From: Isoetes taiwanensis
Taxonomy: Eukaryota; Streptophyta; Lycopodiopsida; Isoetales; Isoetaceae
DNA: 64,000 nucleotides
Reading direction: 5' to 3'
Assembly: GCA_021234155.1 (NCBI GenBank)
Contig: JAJEKV010000062.1
Location: 6,788,432 to 6,852,431 of the forward strand
Positions within the stretch are counted from its first letter, which is position 1; each line of letters opens with the position of its first letter. The notes beneath the pieces were generated by a model. That model saw only the letters and a program-made list of their open reading frames with translations. It searched no databases and had not been told where the DNA came from. Positions 23,000 to 34,560 of the stretch are shown one piece after another. The translations under genes were made by a program, and so were the position numbers.

Positions 23000-23940
23000 G
23001 TTGGACTATGATCATTTTGAGGTTCGAGATGGACTTTTGTTTCATGATGGATTCCTCGATATTGCGGATGGTGCCCCTCGAATTTCAAGTTCTGCGGCTC
23101 TGTCATGATTCTCCTCTCACCGCCCATTTTGGCATTGCTAAGACTCGAACTTATTGCTCGAGATTATTGGTGGCCGTGTCTCCGCCAAGACTGTTGAGTC
23201 TTTTGTACGCCACGTGATATTTGTTGTCGTAAAGTCTCAAGCACCGGCCCACATGGCTCGCTTCAGCCTTTACCAGTTCCAAATGGCCCTTGGAAGAGTA
23301 TTTCGTGGATTTTATTGTCGAAGCTTCCATCCTCCCAGGGGCATGATGCCATCCTTGTTGTTGTTGACCGCTTTTTCCAAGATGGCACATTTCATTCCTT
23401 GCAAAGACTTCTATCTCCGAATCCACAATGGTTCTCTTGCTTCGAGAGGTGGTTCGACTCCATAGCTTACCGTGATAACATTGTCGCTGATCGCGCCCTC
23501 GCTTTGTTGCTAGCTTTTGGAAGCGCCTATTGCAACTCTTGTATGTGGAACGGTCGCTTCTTTCGACATCATCCGAGACCAATGGGCAGGTGGAGCGCAC
23601 TAATCAAACACTTGAGCGAGATTTGGCGATGCTTCATCACCATCGCAGGGATGACCGGTTGATTGGCTACCGCAGAAATTTGCTTACAATAATTCTATCC
23701 ATGCCTCCACGGGCCGTGACCGCCTTTCACTGCCCCGGATATGACTCGCTTAATCCCAGTGCCAAAGACAAAGCTCGAAGCTCCGCGATGCTCGGGATGA
23801 TCTTCAAAGACCATCTCCTCCGTGCTCAAGCACGCGATCGTATCATGCATCAGCATCGCCCTGACGCCCTCATTTTGCGCTTGATGATCTTGTTTGGCTC
23901 TTATGGTCAGATTTGCCGACATTTGCCGCCCTTGTAACAA
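23000..23940 (+). pseudogene. chromovirus integrase, copy 1
   Basis: The zinc-binding part is visible as CHDSPLTAHFGIAKTRT (about 23100-23155, the HHCC motif's two His) with the two Cys near 23215-23225. The catalytic core follows: the segment GHDAILVVVDRFFQDGTFH (23340-23395) holds the second Asp region, and ETNGQVERTNQTLERDLAM (about 23574-23632) contains the Glu of the D,D-35-E triad. Indels break it in several places. Confidence 0.8.
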
Positions 23941-24099
23941 GCTCGACTACCGGCGCTTTTAGGTCCCTATCGGATCATTGAACGAAGTTGGTGATGCCGC
24001 TTTAGCCTTGAGCTTCCGCCATCGGGTTCGCTTCACCCAATGTTCCATGTGTCTTTGTTGATTGGAACCCTATATGGCTTAATCCATTTCCGTATCAGT

Positions 24100-24312
24100 A
24101 CCTCCACCTCCACCACCAAATCGAGATTGATGATCACGAGGAGTTCGAGGTTCGAGAGATTCTCGACTCCAAGTTTCTTCACCGACGATTGTATTACTTT
24201 GTTGATTGGGAAGGTTACTCGCCAAGTGATAGAACCCGGAGCCCGCCGAGAATCGACTAATGCGCCGACAAAATTAAGGAGTTTCACCGACGCACCCGAA
24301 CAAGCCAAGTTT
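24100..24312 (+). pseudogene. chromodomain at integrase C-terminus, copy 1
   Basis: The tract reads FEVREILDSKF, then YYFVDWEGYSPSDRT in the better-preserved reading, then PDKIKEFHRR-like text. It contains the aromatic residues of a canonical chromodomain (Y, W and the late aromatic) that bind methylated histone tails. In chromoviruses this domain directs integration into heterochromatin. The middle part is frameshifted here, and the tryptophan of the late motif is lost in the current reading. Confidence 0.8.
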
Positions 24313-24339
24313 GAGTATTCCGCCCCAACTCGGTGGACT

Positions 24340-24360
24340 CGCCGCCGTCGGGGGGGATGG
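24340..24360 (+). other. polypurine tract before 3' LTR, copy 1
   Basis: GGGGGGGATGG immediately precedes the TGTGACGACC start of the LTR, the position of the plus-strand primer. Confidence 0.7.
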
Positions 24361-24532
24361 TGTGACGACCATATGGATATTCAGATCATACCATCATTAT
24401 ACTCAGATATACAAAAGATGGTCGTCACATAGATGCAAAAGGCGCCACAATATGGATATTCGTGATCATACGATCATTATACTCGTATATACAAAAGATG
24501 GTCGCCACACGATGCAAAGGGTAGTTGCACAA

Positions 24533-24594
24533 GACAGGTTTAAACTCGCAATCTTCCAGTTGCGAGTCACATACCCTTGCCAAGTCGCTACCAA
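24533..24594 (-). repeat. tRNA-like (Pol III A/B-box) tract inside LTR, copy 1
   Basis: On the minus strand the tract has a TAGCGACTTGG-type A box, then a B box in the GAGTTTAAACC region, spaced as in tRNA genes. Two other LTR copies have better boxes (TAGCGCACTTGG and GAGTTCAAATCC). It is not a complete tRNA, and it most resembles a tRNA-derived SINE head. Confidence 0.55.
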
Positions 24595-24742
24595 TATTTT
24601 GTTGAAGACATACCTTCACAAATTTTCCTCATATGTGGGACTATCTCTAGGAGGTTCTAGAATATTCTAGAACCTAAATGCATGCTTAGCGACACTTGGC
24701 CATCTCATCCATTGGAGTGGCGCCATCTTGACCGGGTTTAGA

Positions 24743-24749
24743 TATATAA
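24743..24749 (+). promoter_or_regulatory. LTR TATA box, copy 1
   Basis: TATATAAGG in the LTR, conserved in the LTR fragment at 52252 and in copy 2 at 63511. Confidence 0.6.
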
Positions 24750-25230
24750 GGAGGCATCTCCTTCTTGTCGAACCATTCCGGTTCAACGGCAGTCTTGAGC
24801 CTTCTAGGCATCTGTCTCGTGTTCCTGCTTGCCTTCAGGCCATTGTATTCTTGATTCCTGTTCATATATCAGATTCTTTGCCGATCTTGGCGTATTTCTT
24901 GCATATTTTCCATGTATTTTCCTTGTTTTCGAGTAGGTTCATGACAGACTTGAGAGAATACGTAAGAAATAGACTCGTTGATAAATCCCTGCATCTTTTC
25001 CTTGTCTGTGAAAATATGTCCTTGTCCTTGTCATTTATCTAGATCATGTCAACAATGTATCTTTCGTCCAATATATGATCATTATCAAGTTAAGCATTCA
25101 TGTAGCGCTGGAAAAATATATTACATACAACAAATAGTATATCGTGTATGTCCCTGGTTTTGTTTTCTTATTGTTATTATTCTATCATGGTATTGATCAT
25201 GGAATTTCTTCGATATGATAGCATGACTAA

Positions 25231-26412
25231 AAAAAAAAAGCTTATCGCAGGTGTATATGAATGATAAAGCATCATTCTTAACATTGGAGTTGTGAGAATC
25301 TTTAAATCTTTTGGAAGACCTATTTGAAATCTCATCGGACAAAAGGGCATACTTTTCCATCATCTTATTGTAAGATCATCTTCATCTTTGTGCATGAAAT
25401 TGTGGCCTGTCTTCTGAAGTTGAGGTATGAAGCTTTTAATATTTGATTTTTTGCATTTCTTCATGTCTCTATGAGAAGCAAATATATTGGCGATGCTAGG
25501 GAAGGGTAAAAGCATGTTAGGGTGTCCCTTAAAAAGTATTATTTAGTGACCAAAAAAGTACCTAAAAAGGTACCCAGGACTGGGTACTGGGTACCTGTGT
25601 AATATCCCAATAAAAGGTACATTCTAGAACTTTTATATATATTTTGGTCTCCGATAGCATTATCTTTATCTTAAGTTTGAATATTAATGCGTCCTTGACT
25701 TGTATTTTGGACATTTGTACTAGTTTTAATGAAACTAAAAATGAGAAAGTACCCAGTTCTGAAGTACCTAGTGTATGTACTTTTGCAGGTTCCAAAAGTG
25801 GTACACCCTAACATGCTTTTACCCGGAAGAGCAAACATGCTGACGATGCTAGAGATGCACATGCTACTGACTTCTTGCTCATCATATGGCACCTATGCCA
25901 TGTCCTCTTCTATTGTGGTATGAACCCGTTTGCAGTACAAATTATGGGCATCTGCAGCATCTCAAGCAGCAATCATAGATAGGCAAGTTGGAACAATGGG
26001 ACAAATATGCTTTGGCACTATGTATATTCACATTGTGGCTTCAAACCCCATAGATTTCTTTGGCAAAGATAAGAGTGCATATTTGTTTCTCAAATAACGA
26101 CATCACTAAAGTTGCCTTTGTTTCTAGTTGCTTCTCATCTCAAAGATATTTTTTCTTGTCTAATTTTTAGCTAATAGGCACACAATTTTTATTATAATAT
26201 GATATATTGTCCTACTTCTTGGTCTACATATTGCTTTTGTTAGGGCCCGAATGGCCCAATTTTTTTCTAATGTAACAACTAGGATGTAACAACCATCAAT
26301 ATTAATTTATATAAACTAATATACCCAACATTTTTAAATAAAAATCCCCTTTATATTCTGTATAATGTAATGATTTGTCTTGAAGGCCCCCAAGGGGCCA
26401 AAATATTTTTAG
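25231..26412. other. AT-rich spacer
   Basis: No gene was recognised. At 25556-25604 a small cluster of GGTACC/GGGTAC units forms overlapping inverted repeats around GTACCCAG. A related CTGAAGTACC / GTACTTTTGCAGG text follows at 25757-25805. Frames here are short and on both strands. Confidence 0.4.
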
Positions 26413-26804
26413 GTATAACACGAACCATTACATTTTGCACTTAAAAATAAAATTCCCCCTTAAACCCCTTTGGTTTGGGTGCATATTCACATATAGTGAC
26501 TCCTAGCAATGAGAGCCCCTAAAATCATGTTATACATGTACAAAATCAACACCATTTAGTACATTGTCTCGATCTTATAGTATTTCTCAAAACCGTGTTA
26601 TACAAGATACCAAAGCTTGTACATGCATACCCCACAAGCGAGGATCTCTATGTACGGTCTAGATCGAGGAATAAAGGGCATATATGCTTATCCAACAGCT
26701 CTCGATGCCCGGAGTCACCCCCTATGTGAATATGCACCCAAACCAAAGGGGGTTTAAGGGGGGATTTTATTTTTAAGTGTGGAATGTAATGGTTTGTGTA
26801 ATAC
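26413..26804. mobile_element. MITE-like element with about 95-base terminal inverted repeats
   Basis: The left arm at 26413-26507 (GTATAACACGAACCATTACA at its outer edge) matches the reverse complement of the right arm at 26711-26804 (outer edge GTATTACACAAACCATTACA on the opposite strand). The arms include CCCTTAAACCCCCTTTGG and GGTGCATATTCACATA-type matches. The centre is about 200 bases and non-coding. No clear target duplication was seen, so the superfamily is open. Confidence 0.75.
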
Positions 26805-27961
26805 TTGGATAACACGACAAAACAACTTTGGCCTAGATCCTTAGTTAAAAACTGGCATTCTTGATATGGGGCATGCTAGGGGGTGTGGTCCAGAGAAGAA
26901 AATAACTAAGGCAATGGGGACATTTGGGAAACAATGGTTACAAGGCAAGGGCATGATATTTTTAATCGACCATTAAAAGCTAAAGACGAGGGAGATATTT
27001 TACAAGGGAATGATATTTTCTAAGGAAAAGGGAGACATCGAAATTACACCTTAAGGGCTACTATTTTTACATCAAAAAGGTAAGGATCGGGTACAGAGCA
27101 TGAATCCTGACTGCAATTCCGGCAGCAACAAACCTTAGTCTTCAATCCGCACCGCAAAGATCCGGGGAGTCAGAATCTTGTATTTCGGTTTCAAGGCAAA
27201 TTGGTTCCTGGTCGCTGTTGCCCAAATCCGACCTGCAACTCCTTGATTTAGCTGAAGTCTTGTAGGCGGAGCTTCTGGGTCTGTTCTGTCTGCAGGCTTT
27301 CCTGATAAGCCTGAGATTGGATCGAGTTCTAATCCTTGGTGTTTGTGATTGGGCCCATAACCGTTGTAGATTGGTTTGATCCTGTGCTGAAGGGAGAATA
27401 GGCCTGGATCATTTCCTTTCACTGTTTCCCTTGGAAATTGTCTTGGTTCTTCTCTGGATCCGGTTGGGTGGAGAACTGGATGCCCAAACCCATTGGTTGT
27501 GGAAACCAACGCTATTGTTCATATATAAAGACTGTTTTCTTTATCTTGCCGATTCAATTGTTGTAGTTACGTTTTTAAGTTTCCCTTAAAGCGTATCAAT
27601 TCTCTACCTTGTGATGTTCTTTTACATTTAATATAAGGAAAAACCATGTTTGTCTGGTAGTTAACTTCTTGCAGCCACAAAAGTATATAATGGAAACTAG
27701 CATCCTCTACTCTTGATGTGCTTGATATTCAAAAAATGTTCAACATGAACTAGGTTAGCAGACCACTTCACTCTAACCACAGGTAAATTAATGCACCATC
27801 TTATTCAGAGGGCATTGATCTAGTAATGTTCACAACTTGATGTGTATAGTTCAAGGAGGGCCAGACAAAAACTTGTCAAATAAAGCATTTGACATTGTTG
27901 GGCTACTGATCATGGCCTATAGTAAACCCTTCGAGAACTACATTTTTAATACAATAGGAGA
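26805..27961. other. spacer with one unrecognised minus-strand frame
   Basis: A 124-codon frame on the minus strand (27509-27135) is polar and Pro/Arg-rich, with no domain recognised. The remainder is AT-rich without features until the second duplicated copy begins at 27962. Confidence 0.3.
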
Positions 27962-30404
27962 GATGGAGACTTGGATGCGGTAGGATCAAAGACAAAAGCC
28001 TAGAACTTTATATATGATGAAGACTCCAATATGTAGATGTTAACCTAACATTTTTTGAGATCGACCATATGCTTCTCAAGGCTTGATGCACTATGCAATG
28101 CAACCTGCCAGTTCTGCCCAACTCTTCAGGCATTGTTGAACATGAGCAGATCATAGGTCTGCTGATAATATTCATGCGGGCCATGACTCTGCTCATTTAG
28201 CCATGTGAGTAGTAATCTTGTTGCAATAATGTCCAAAAGTAGACACCAAGGTAAAGGTATGCGCACATTAATCTGCTTTCCACGTGAATTGGCATTGACT
28301 TTCTTGATTTTAGTTTCCTATGCTCTTCTTTTAGGAGGAACAACAAATATAGGAGTTTTTCAACTTTGAAGACATGAAGATGATGCCTTACCTCAATGCT
28401 GGTATCTAGAAAGCAATTTTTACGCCTTCCCAAGTTGTTTTGATGACTTCGCATGCATTAAAATGTTTGTTCGACTGATTTGAAAGCTGATAATGCGAGT
28501 TTCTTTGTTGTCCCTGGCAAAATCCATATTCTTTAGAGATATGCAGCATACTTTTCTAGGCACACAAATATGGATAAGACAGCCTAAAGTGTATGAGACA
28601 TTATGAATAAAAGCTTTAGATGTGTATGTTATTATCTATCTAGCTTCATATCAAATATGAATACTCAGAAGAAATGCATTTAATATATAATTACTTCTAA
28701 ATAAAGTTGGACTACAATCACAAAGTATCTAAAATGATACAAAAAATGTTGTCCAAATGATGGTCCTAAATGCATTTGCTCAAAGATAGTCACTTAGAAC
28801 TACAATTAAATCTAATCTGACCAGATAATTAGGGACTCGCACTTCTATAATCCCTAACGCTTCCCCAAATTCTCGCTCCACAAATGTTCTATCCAGATTC
28901 CTATTGTTTGCATTGGTCGAGAACCATAAATAAGCCATTATACTTACCTCTCGGATAAGCTACATGACAATCACAAGTATCTTTTAAAAAATATAACCTT
29001 ATTCGACGTAAGAAGAGGATCTAACATCCATAGCTTCTCAGCCTAGTGTTTTCAGAATCTAACACTTCCACTTCAAAGAACCTAGCCAATATCTTCGCAA
29101 GGAGTCAGCCCTCACAATCTCTAGACTAAAATCAAGAAATGGTTCAACAAAGCAGTTAGAACAATTGCAAAAGCCTTTGAGAAGTTTGCATGCACTTCCG
29201 ATTCTCCCCCTGCTGCCAACCGAAAAATGCAAATTGCATATCCACCTTCCACTCATTTGCAAGGAAATCTCTACCATAAAGTGTCACAAACGCAACAAAT
29301 CCCAAATAATCACATCCATCTATTTAGATATGCCATAGAATATTACACTCAAATAAAATCGAGGCCTTCCATAATTCAACCGCCTCTTACAACAAAACGG
29401 TTGTTCCTCCCTATGGCCAACCCAAAAAATGCCACATAAAATAAGGTAATCTTTCATTCTAGGTTGCCCGACAATCTTCATATATTAGTTGCTCCCCAGT
29501 GTTTAACGCCCCCAATATTTTGCGGCCAAGCTATCTCGGCCTTAGATATATAGGGTTTGTTAGATGTATAGGGTTAGTTAGCTAGATCATCCAACTTTTA
29601 AGTCAAACCTGAGCCGTTAACTTTTAGAGTTTGATCCACTACATACATTAAAACATTACAAGAAAGTTTATCGCCGCCAAGGTCACTTAACATTTCTTTT
29701 ATCGACTCGCTTACATAGATGGTTGTGTGACGCTCGACTTGTCGCTAGTTTAAAATTAAAATCAAACATGTGCTACTCACCAATGTTGCTTTTATTTTTT
29801 ATGAACTAGTTGGAAGGGGAGGGGAGGAGATGGGCTTGAGGTTGTTGGACACAAACAATGAGGAGAGTTAAGAGTAAGCATATGTAACATAGTGGCATAG
29901 TGGCATGTGTAACAAAGTAAGATAGGATCATCTAAATAACAATTGCCCATTCTCACTAGCTTATCCAAATTCACCATATGATACAATAGCATCTTTATTG
30001 GCATCATTCCCACTTTAATCAAGAGGCTTATCACGTAATAGACTCCAAGATAGCTGAAGAGAAAACTAGTATTTATAGACACCATATCACTTTATGCTAA
30101 TAAACCAAGAGCACTTTTGACAGATGTGATATTCGCAGAACTTGTTGCTTCATCTAGAAACTCAACCATCTTTAGACCACCCAACTTTTTCACAGATTTG
30201 GTACAGCCCACCATCAAGTGAAGAATTGCAAATTTATAAAAAATAAATGGAGCTACGTGAATGATAGTAAAAGTAACTATTGAGTCTAAATTTCAATAGA
30301 AAACACTACATAAGCATACCAAACCATCAAGAATGCAAAACAGCTAAAAATTCATAAATTCAGCTTTTCTTCTATTCCTTGGTGGCTTATAAGCAATAAT
30401 TCAA

Positions 30405-31735
30405 GCATGTGGCAATTAAATAAAAAGGAGTTGTATTCAGTAAAGAATTATACAAGGCTCTTATACAAAAGAAACCATCTAGAGCAGGATTTTTGTGGCA
30501 ATGTGAAGAGGAAAAGTTGGCGTAAATATGTGCGTATGATGGACAAGTTATACCGCTAACAAAATTAAAACTTTTAGATGGATTGTCTGCACATCAAAGA
30601 TTGCCTACAAATCAAAAAAGGTCCAAATATAACAAGACAGTTTCTAGTCTATACCTTCAATGTGGTGAAGTGGAAATTTCAAATCATGTGTTTACATGTT
30701 CATGGTCGATAGAATTCTGAGTTGGTCTTCCTAGATAAACAAAGGAGCTCAAACCGATCTAAATCAAGCTAAGTTTCGATGCAAAGAGTAAAATTAAAAA
30801 CACCACAAGAATCTTGAGTCAATCGGGGTAAGGACCAAGTGATCCGCCGAAGTACAAACAGTAAAACGTAGTAGTCATAAACAAACAATCCCCTTCAATT
30901 ATATGGCTAAAACAAAGCCATTGATATCATACAAATTATTGCAATAGCTAACAAAATGTTAAAAGGGAAGAAATATGATCCAGCCTGGAATACTTTGGGG
31001 AAATTCTATGGCTTGCATGATTTTTATCTAACTAATCTAATAATCTCTGATGATGTTTTACACAGATGCACAGAGGAGACTCAATAGAGTTGGTAGTATG
31101 GATCGAGCAATGGGAGTAGCAGGAAATTCAGATGATGAAGAATCCCAATTGTCCAGGACTGAACTCGAAGAGATATTTATTCGCTTAAGCAGGAGGTAAT
31201 ACATGCCAAGGCAATTAAGAAAGTCCTGAAAAGAGGAGAGGTATGGAGATTCAATAGCCTTAAGCCATTTTTCACAAATCTTTACCATAAATGGCAGCAG
31301 AAAAGAGAAGCACATGTCATGTCCTTATCTTTGTCTTGCATGCATGTTCTAAGAAGCAAATTTGGCATTATTTTGCTAAACTGATCACATTATGCAAGAA
31401 ACAAGTAGAAAGATCTAACAGCTAAGAAGAACATGGGAAAGAGCAATTCTGGGATGGGATATTGAAAAAAAAACTTTGAAGTCAAGGATTTGGATTTGAA
31501 AATCATGGAAAATGCCCGGAAAGCTTGAATGCTTTCAGCTTTCCAAAAGAGTAGAGGTGAGAAAGAGTGCCGAGGATCTAAAAATTTTTGGCGGAAGTAA
31601 AGCTTGCCATCTATATTTTCTTGCAGAGTTCCCCTCAGAAGACAAGTTCTTGTGGTTTCTTATGGCGCTGAGCGGCTTGCCTAGTTTAGTGTTTATTGTT
31701 GTCTTTTCAATCTTTTGTTAAATTGCTTTCATCAT
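30405..31735 (+). mobile_element. LINE 3' remnant (zf-RVT-like), second copy
   Basis: Counterpart of 7429-8760. The zinc-binding text is recognisable around 30420-30720 but is more fragmented, with stops where copy 1 has CAG or Arg/Ala codons (for example GCGTAAATATG versus GCAGAAATATG). The late plus frame at 31512-31721 reads KFLWFLMALSGLPSLVF. Confidence 0.6.
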
Positions 31736-32219
31736 TTTTTTTTTTTTATCAAGATTTGTAACAACTACCAATTCCTCCAACCTAGATTAACCACATGCGC
31801 AAACTAGTTGAGGGCAACCCCTAGTGCGAAAAGCACCTTCTTTCTTTATATCATTATGGTTTTTCTTAGATTTCTTTTTAACTACATTTCATATTTTAAT
31901 ATCAAATGTGCCTAACAGTGTTCTAAAATTGATGCCATATCGTTTTCTTTATAGCTTTGCTTAGAATTCTTTATATTGCATTTCATGTTTTAATATCTAA
32001 TGTGCTTATAAACTTAACGTTTTAGTTTGGTATTTGTGGAGGTGCTTGTGGCAATGGTTTGTGCTAAGATTTTAGTCCTCAGATCGTATTAGAAATCATA
32101 TATTTGAGGGATTTGAGCAGCTTATTTGCATTTAGTGGTGATGTTTTCTTTGTATAATGCTTTTAGAATGTTTTTAGGGCATAGAGATAAGAGTGCACGC
32201 TTTTTTTTTCGTGCAGAGG

Positions 32220-33042
32220 TGGGATTTTCGCTGAGGCAAAATAGATCAAGGTTTTCAGCCATAAGCCCTCGTTTCGCCTTGAGCTCTTGGAGCTTGGTTC
32301 TTGTGTTACGCCATCCATATTGATGCTTCCGCTTTGAATAGGAAATATATCGATTCTCTTTGTTCTTTCTATCATTTAAGCATCGTGGAAGATTATCTTA
32401 ATGGGCACATTGAAAATCATGTTGTGCTTGAATCTTCCGCCCCCCATGATCGGGGCTCGCTTATTTGCAAGCACCCCGCTATCCGGGAGACATTTATCGC
32501 AGTTAATTCCGCAATGGCTCCGCGGTTTTCACATCCGATCCAAAGATCGATTTCTTGATGTGTCTTCTAACATAGCTAATAGTCTTCCCGCTATGATTTG
32601 TAAGGCCCATGGGACTGCTGATTGCGGCAAAGAAGCCCCCGAGTCGCAAAACCCCGGCAGGGGCCTTGTGGTTTCATGTGAGCTCCCGGAACTTGTTGGG
32701 TCCGGGTCGCCCTCAACCATAAATGTTAGTGAGCCGCATTGCACCGTTTTTCTTCTAGTTGCGCTGGTTCGCTTCGAGGTGAAGAGGCCGTTGTGGTGGA
32801 TTGTTTGTTGTTTGCATGCGGGTGGAGCCAGAAGTTTTATTCCTGTAGATCCGAGGCCGCATGGTTTCCTATTTATCTCCTTTGCCACCATCTTGCGACC
32901 ATGCCAATCATGTGCCATAGCATGTGAAATATGCAATCATTTTCAATGTCCATGGAGAAAGATGTTGGCAACTCAGAATCGTAGCTTTGCAAAAGGATCC
33001 ATTCAAAACATCGCTATCATAGCGTTTTATGTGAAGGGATGA
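32220..33042 (+). other. GC-rich coding-like island, second copy
   Basis: Counterpart of 9250-10095. The longest plus frame, 32401-33042 (213 codons), runs through most of the island and would be shorter without specific indels. No domain was recognised. Confidence 0.3.
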
Positions 33043-33669
33043 AATGGCAAGCAATGGTGAAATTTTTGTTACTAATCATTCTTTTATTACTAAACGCTCT
33101 ATGCTTTTGTAATCATTGTTCCATGACGAGGACCGGAATTATTTTTTTCAAAAAAAGAACATGTACACATATGGCTATGGTGCCCGTGTAATGTTTTAAT
33201 CATTGTTCCATGACGAGGACCAGATATTTATAATTTCTCACATAGATTGCCCGTGAAAACGTTTTGCAAGAGAGTTTTTAATTTCAACCAGCTTTTGGTA
33301 TTTTTTCTTTCGGTTCTATCTGAAATGATTTCATTTGTTGCAAGAAGATATCCATTTTTATAATGAAGTGGCAAAGATTTAATTACATCAAAACATTCTA
33401 TAGATGGCATAGACAAAAAAAAAAAACTAAACCGATGAAGGGTGTCCATGCCATTACCGGGGCCCATGGCGTGTCACTAACAAACGGCATGTAATGCCAC
33501 TATGTTGGATCTTATATGCCGCATAGGGTGGTTAGAAGAGGTGAACAATTGACATCCCTTTCCAACACACTGCTGGGATATGTTGGTTGCATGTTAAATC
33601 CATGATTATGGATTTTGCAGAGCATGTTATTGATTTCATTATCAACCGCAACGTTGTCTTTGTATTATC

Positions 33670-34560
33670 ATCTAATAACTGTGCAGCTTCTATCAATTGT
33701 GATTGAATCTATGGCAAGTAAGTTGCGACCTACAATGTTTGATGACCGCCTTGCCTTAGAAGCACCAAAGTATTTTGGATGAGACAAAGCAAGTAAGAAA
33801 ATTAGATGCTTACAGCCAGACATATGCATCTTTGAAATACAAAATTCACATTTTGTATTTGTGCAGAATAGAGGACACTTAACGAATTTATATATACCGA
33901 AGTTCATCATAATGTTTTTTTTTTTTTTGTTCATGTACAACAAAATATCTCTCTCACTAATACATGTTTAAAATGGAGCAACCAATAGTATGGAAGGAGG
34001 ATGTCCCCATTTTCTTGCTTTCTTTCCCATAATTTCAAAAAGCTTCAGACTAAACTTGGTAGGCAACTTAAGACTCTATCGTTATGCGTTTTCATCAGCC
34101 AATAAGTAAAATATATTGTTGCAAAAATAGCTCGACAAATTCTCTAAAAGGTACGTATATCGGGTTCAAGGCATGCTTATGCACTATGATGCATACATAA
34201 CAAAATAGAATGCAATAGGTCGCATGAAGTGTGAACCCAAAATCTGCATTGAATGTAAAATGACCGATGAACAATCACAAAGATGCAAGGATATTAATCT
34301 TGTTCACTCTTTTGGGATGCCTTCGTAGTAGTAGTAGTACATGCTTCTAGTAGTAGTAGTGGGATGCCTTGCATTTCTCCCAATAAAGGAACTTTTACAT
34401 GCATTTTTAAACTTTGAATATGTCCATTCGGACTTCCAATATCGTTCTGCCCTTGGAGGGTCATAAAAAATAAAGGCCCTAAAGCAACAAATTAAATACA
34501 GAACCATTGCAAGAAACGAATAGCAAGACGTAAAACTTTTTCAAAACTTACTATAGATTA
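33670..34560. other. AT-rich stretch with no gene
   Basis: Matches 10650-11530 of copy 1. It contains a TAG microsatellite (about 34325-34360) and short frames on the minus strand. Nothing was recognised. Confidence 0.4.

Larger units (their letters stand above)
21178..25230 (+). mobile_element. Ty3/gypsy chromovirus copy 1, lacking gag and protease
   Basis: The element reads RT, RNase H, integrase, chromodomain, polypurine tract, 3' LTR on the plus strand. Similarity with the second copy starts at about 21178 (TTGATCCAGTTCT), some 200 bases before the RT-proximal sequence. No gag, zinc knuckle or protease precedes it. RT and chromodomain text are closer to Tcn1/marY1-type chromoviruses than to the familiar plant CRM, Tekay, Reina or Galadriel types as I know them. 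The 3' limit is unknown because homology with copy 2 runs to the window end. Confidence 0.85.
24361..25230 (+). repeat. chromovirus 3' LTR, copy 1
   Basis: It begins TGTGACGACC after a polypurine tract. Two tandem units of about 90 bases open the LTR, each with an inverted repeat GACGACCAT / ATGGTCGTC (GCC in one arm). A tRNA-like tract on the minus strand lies at 24533-24594, and a TATATAA box at 24743-24749 is followed by GGAGGCATCTCC. The right end is estimated only. Confidence 0.75.
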
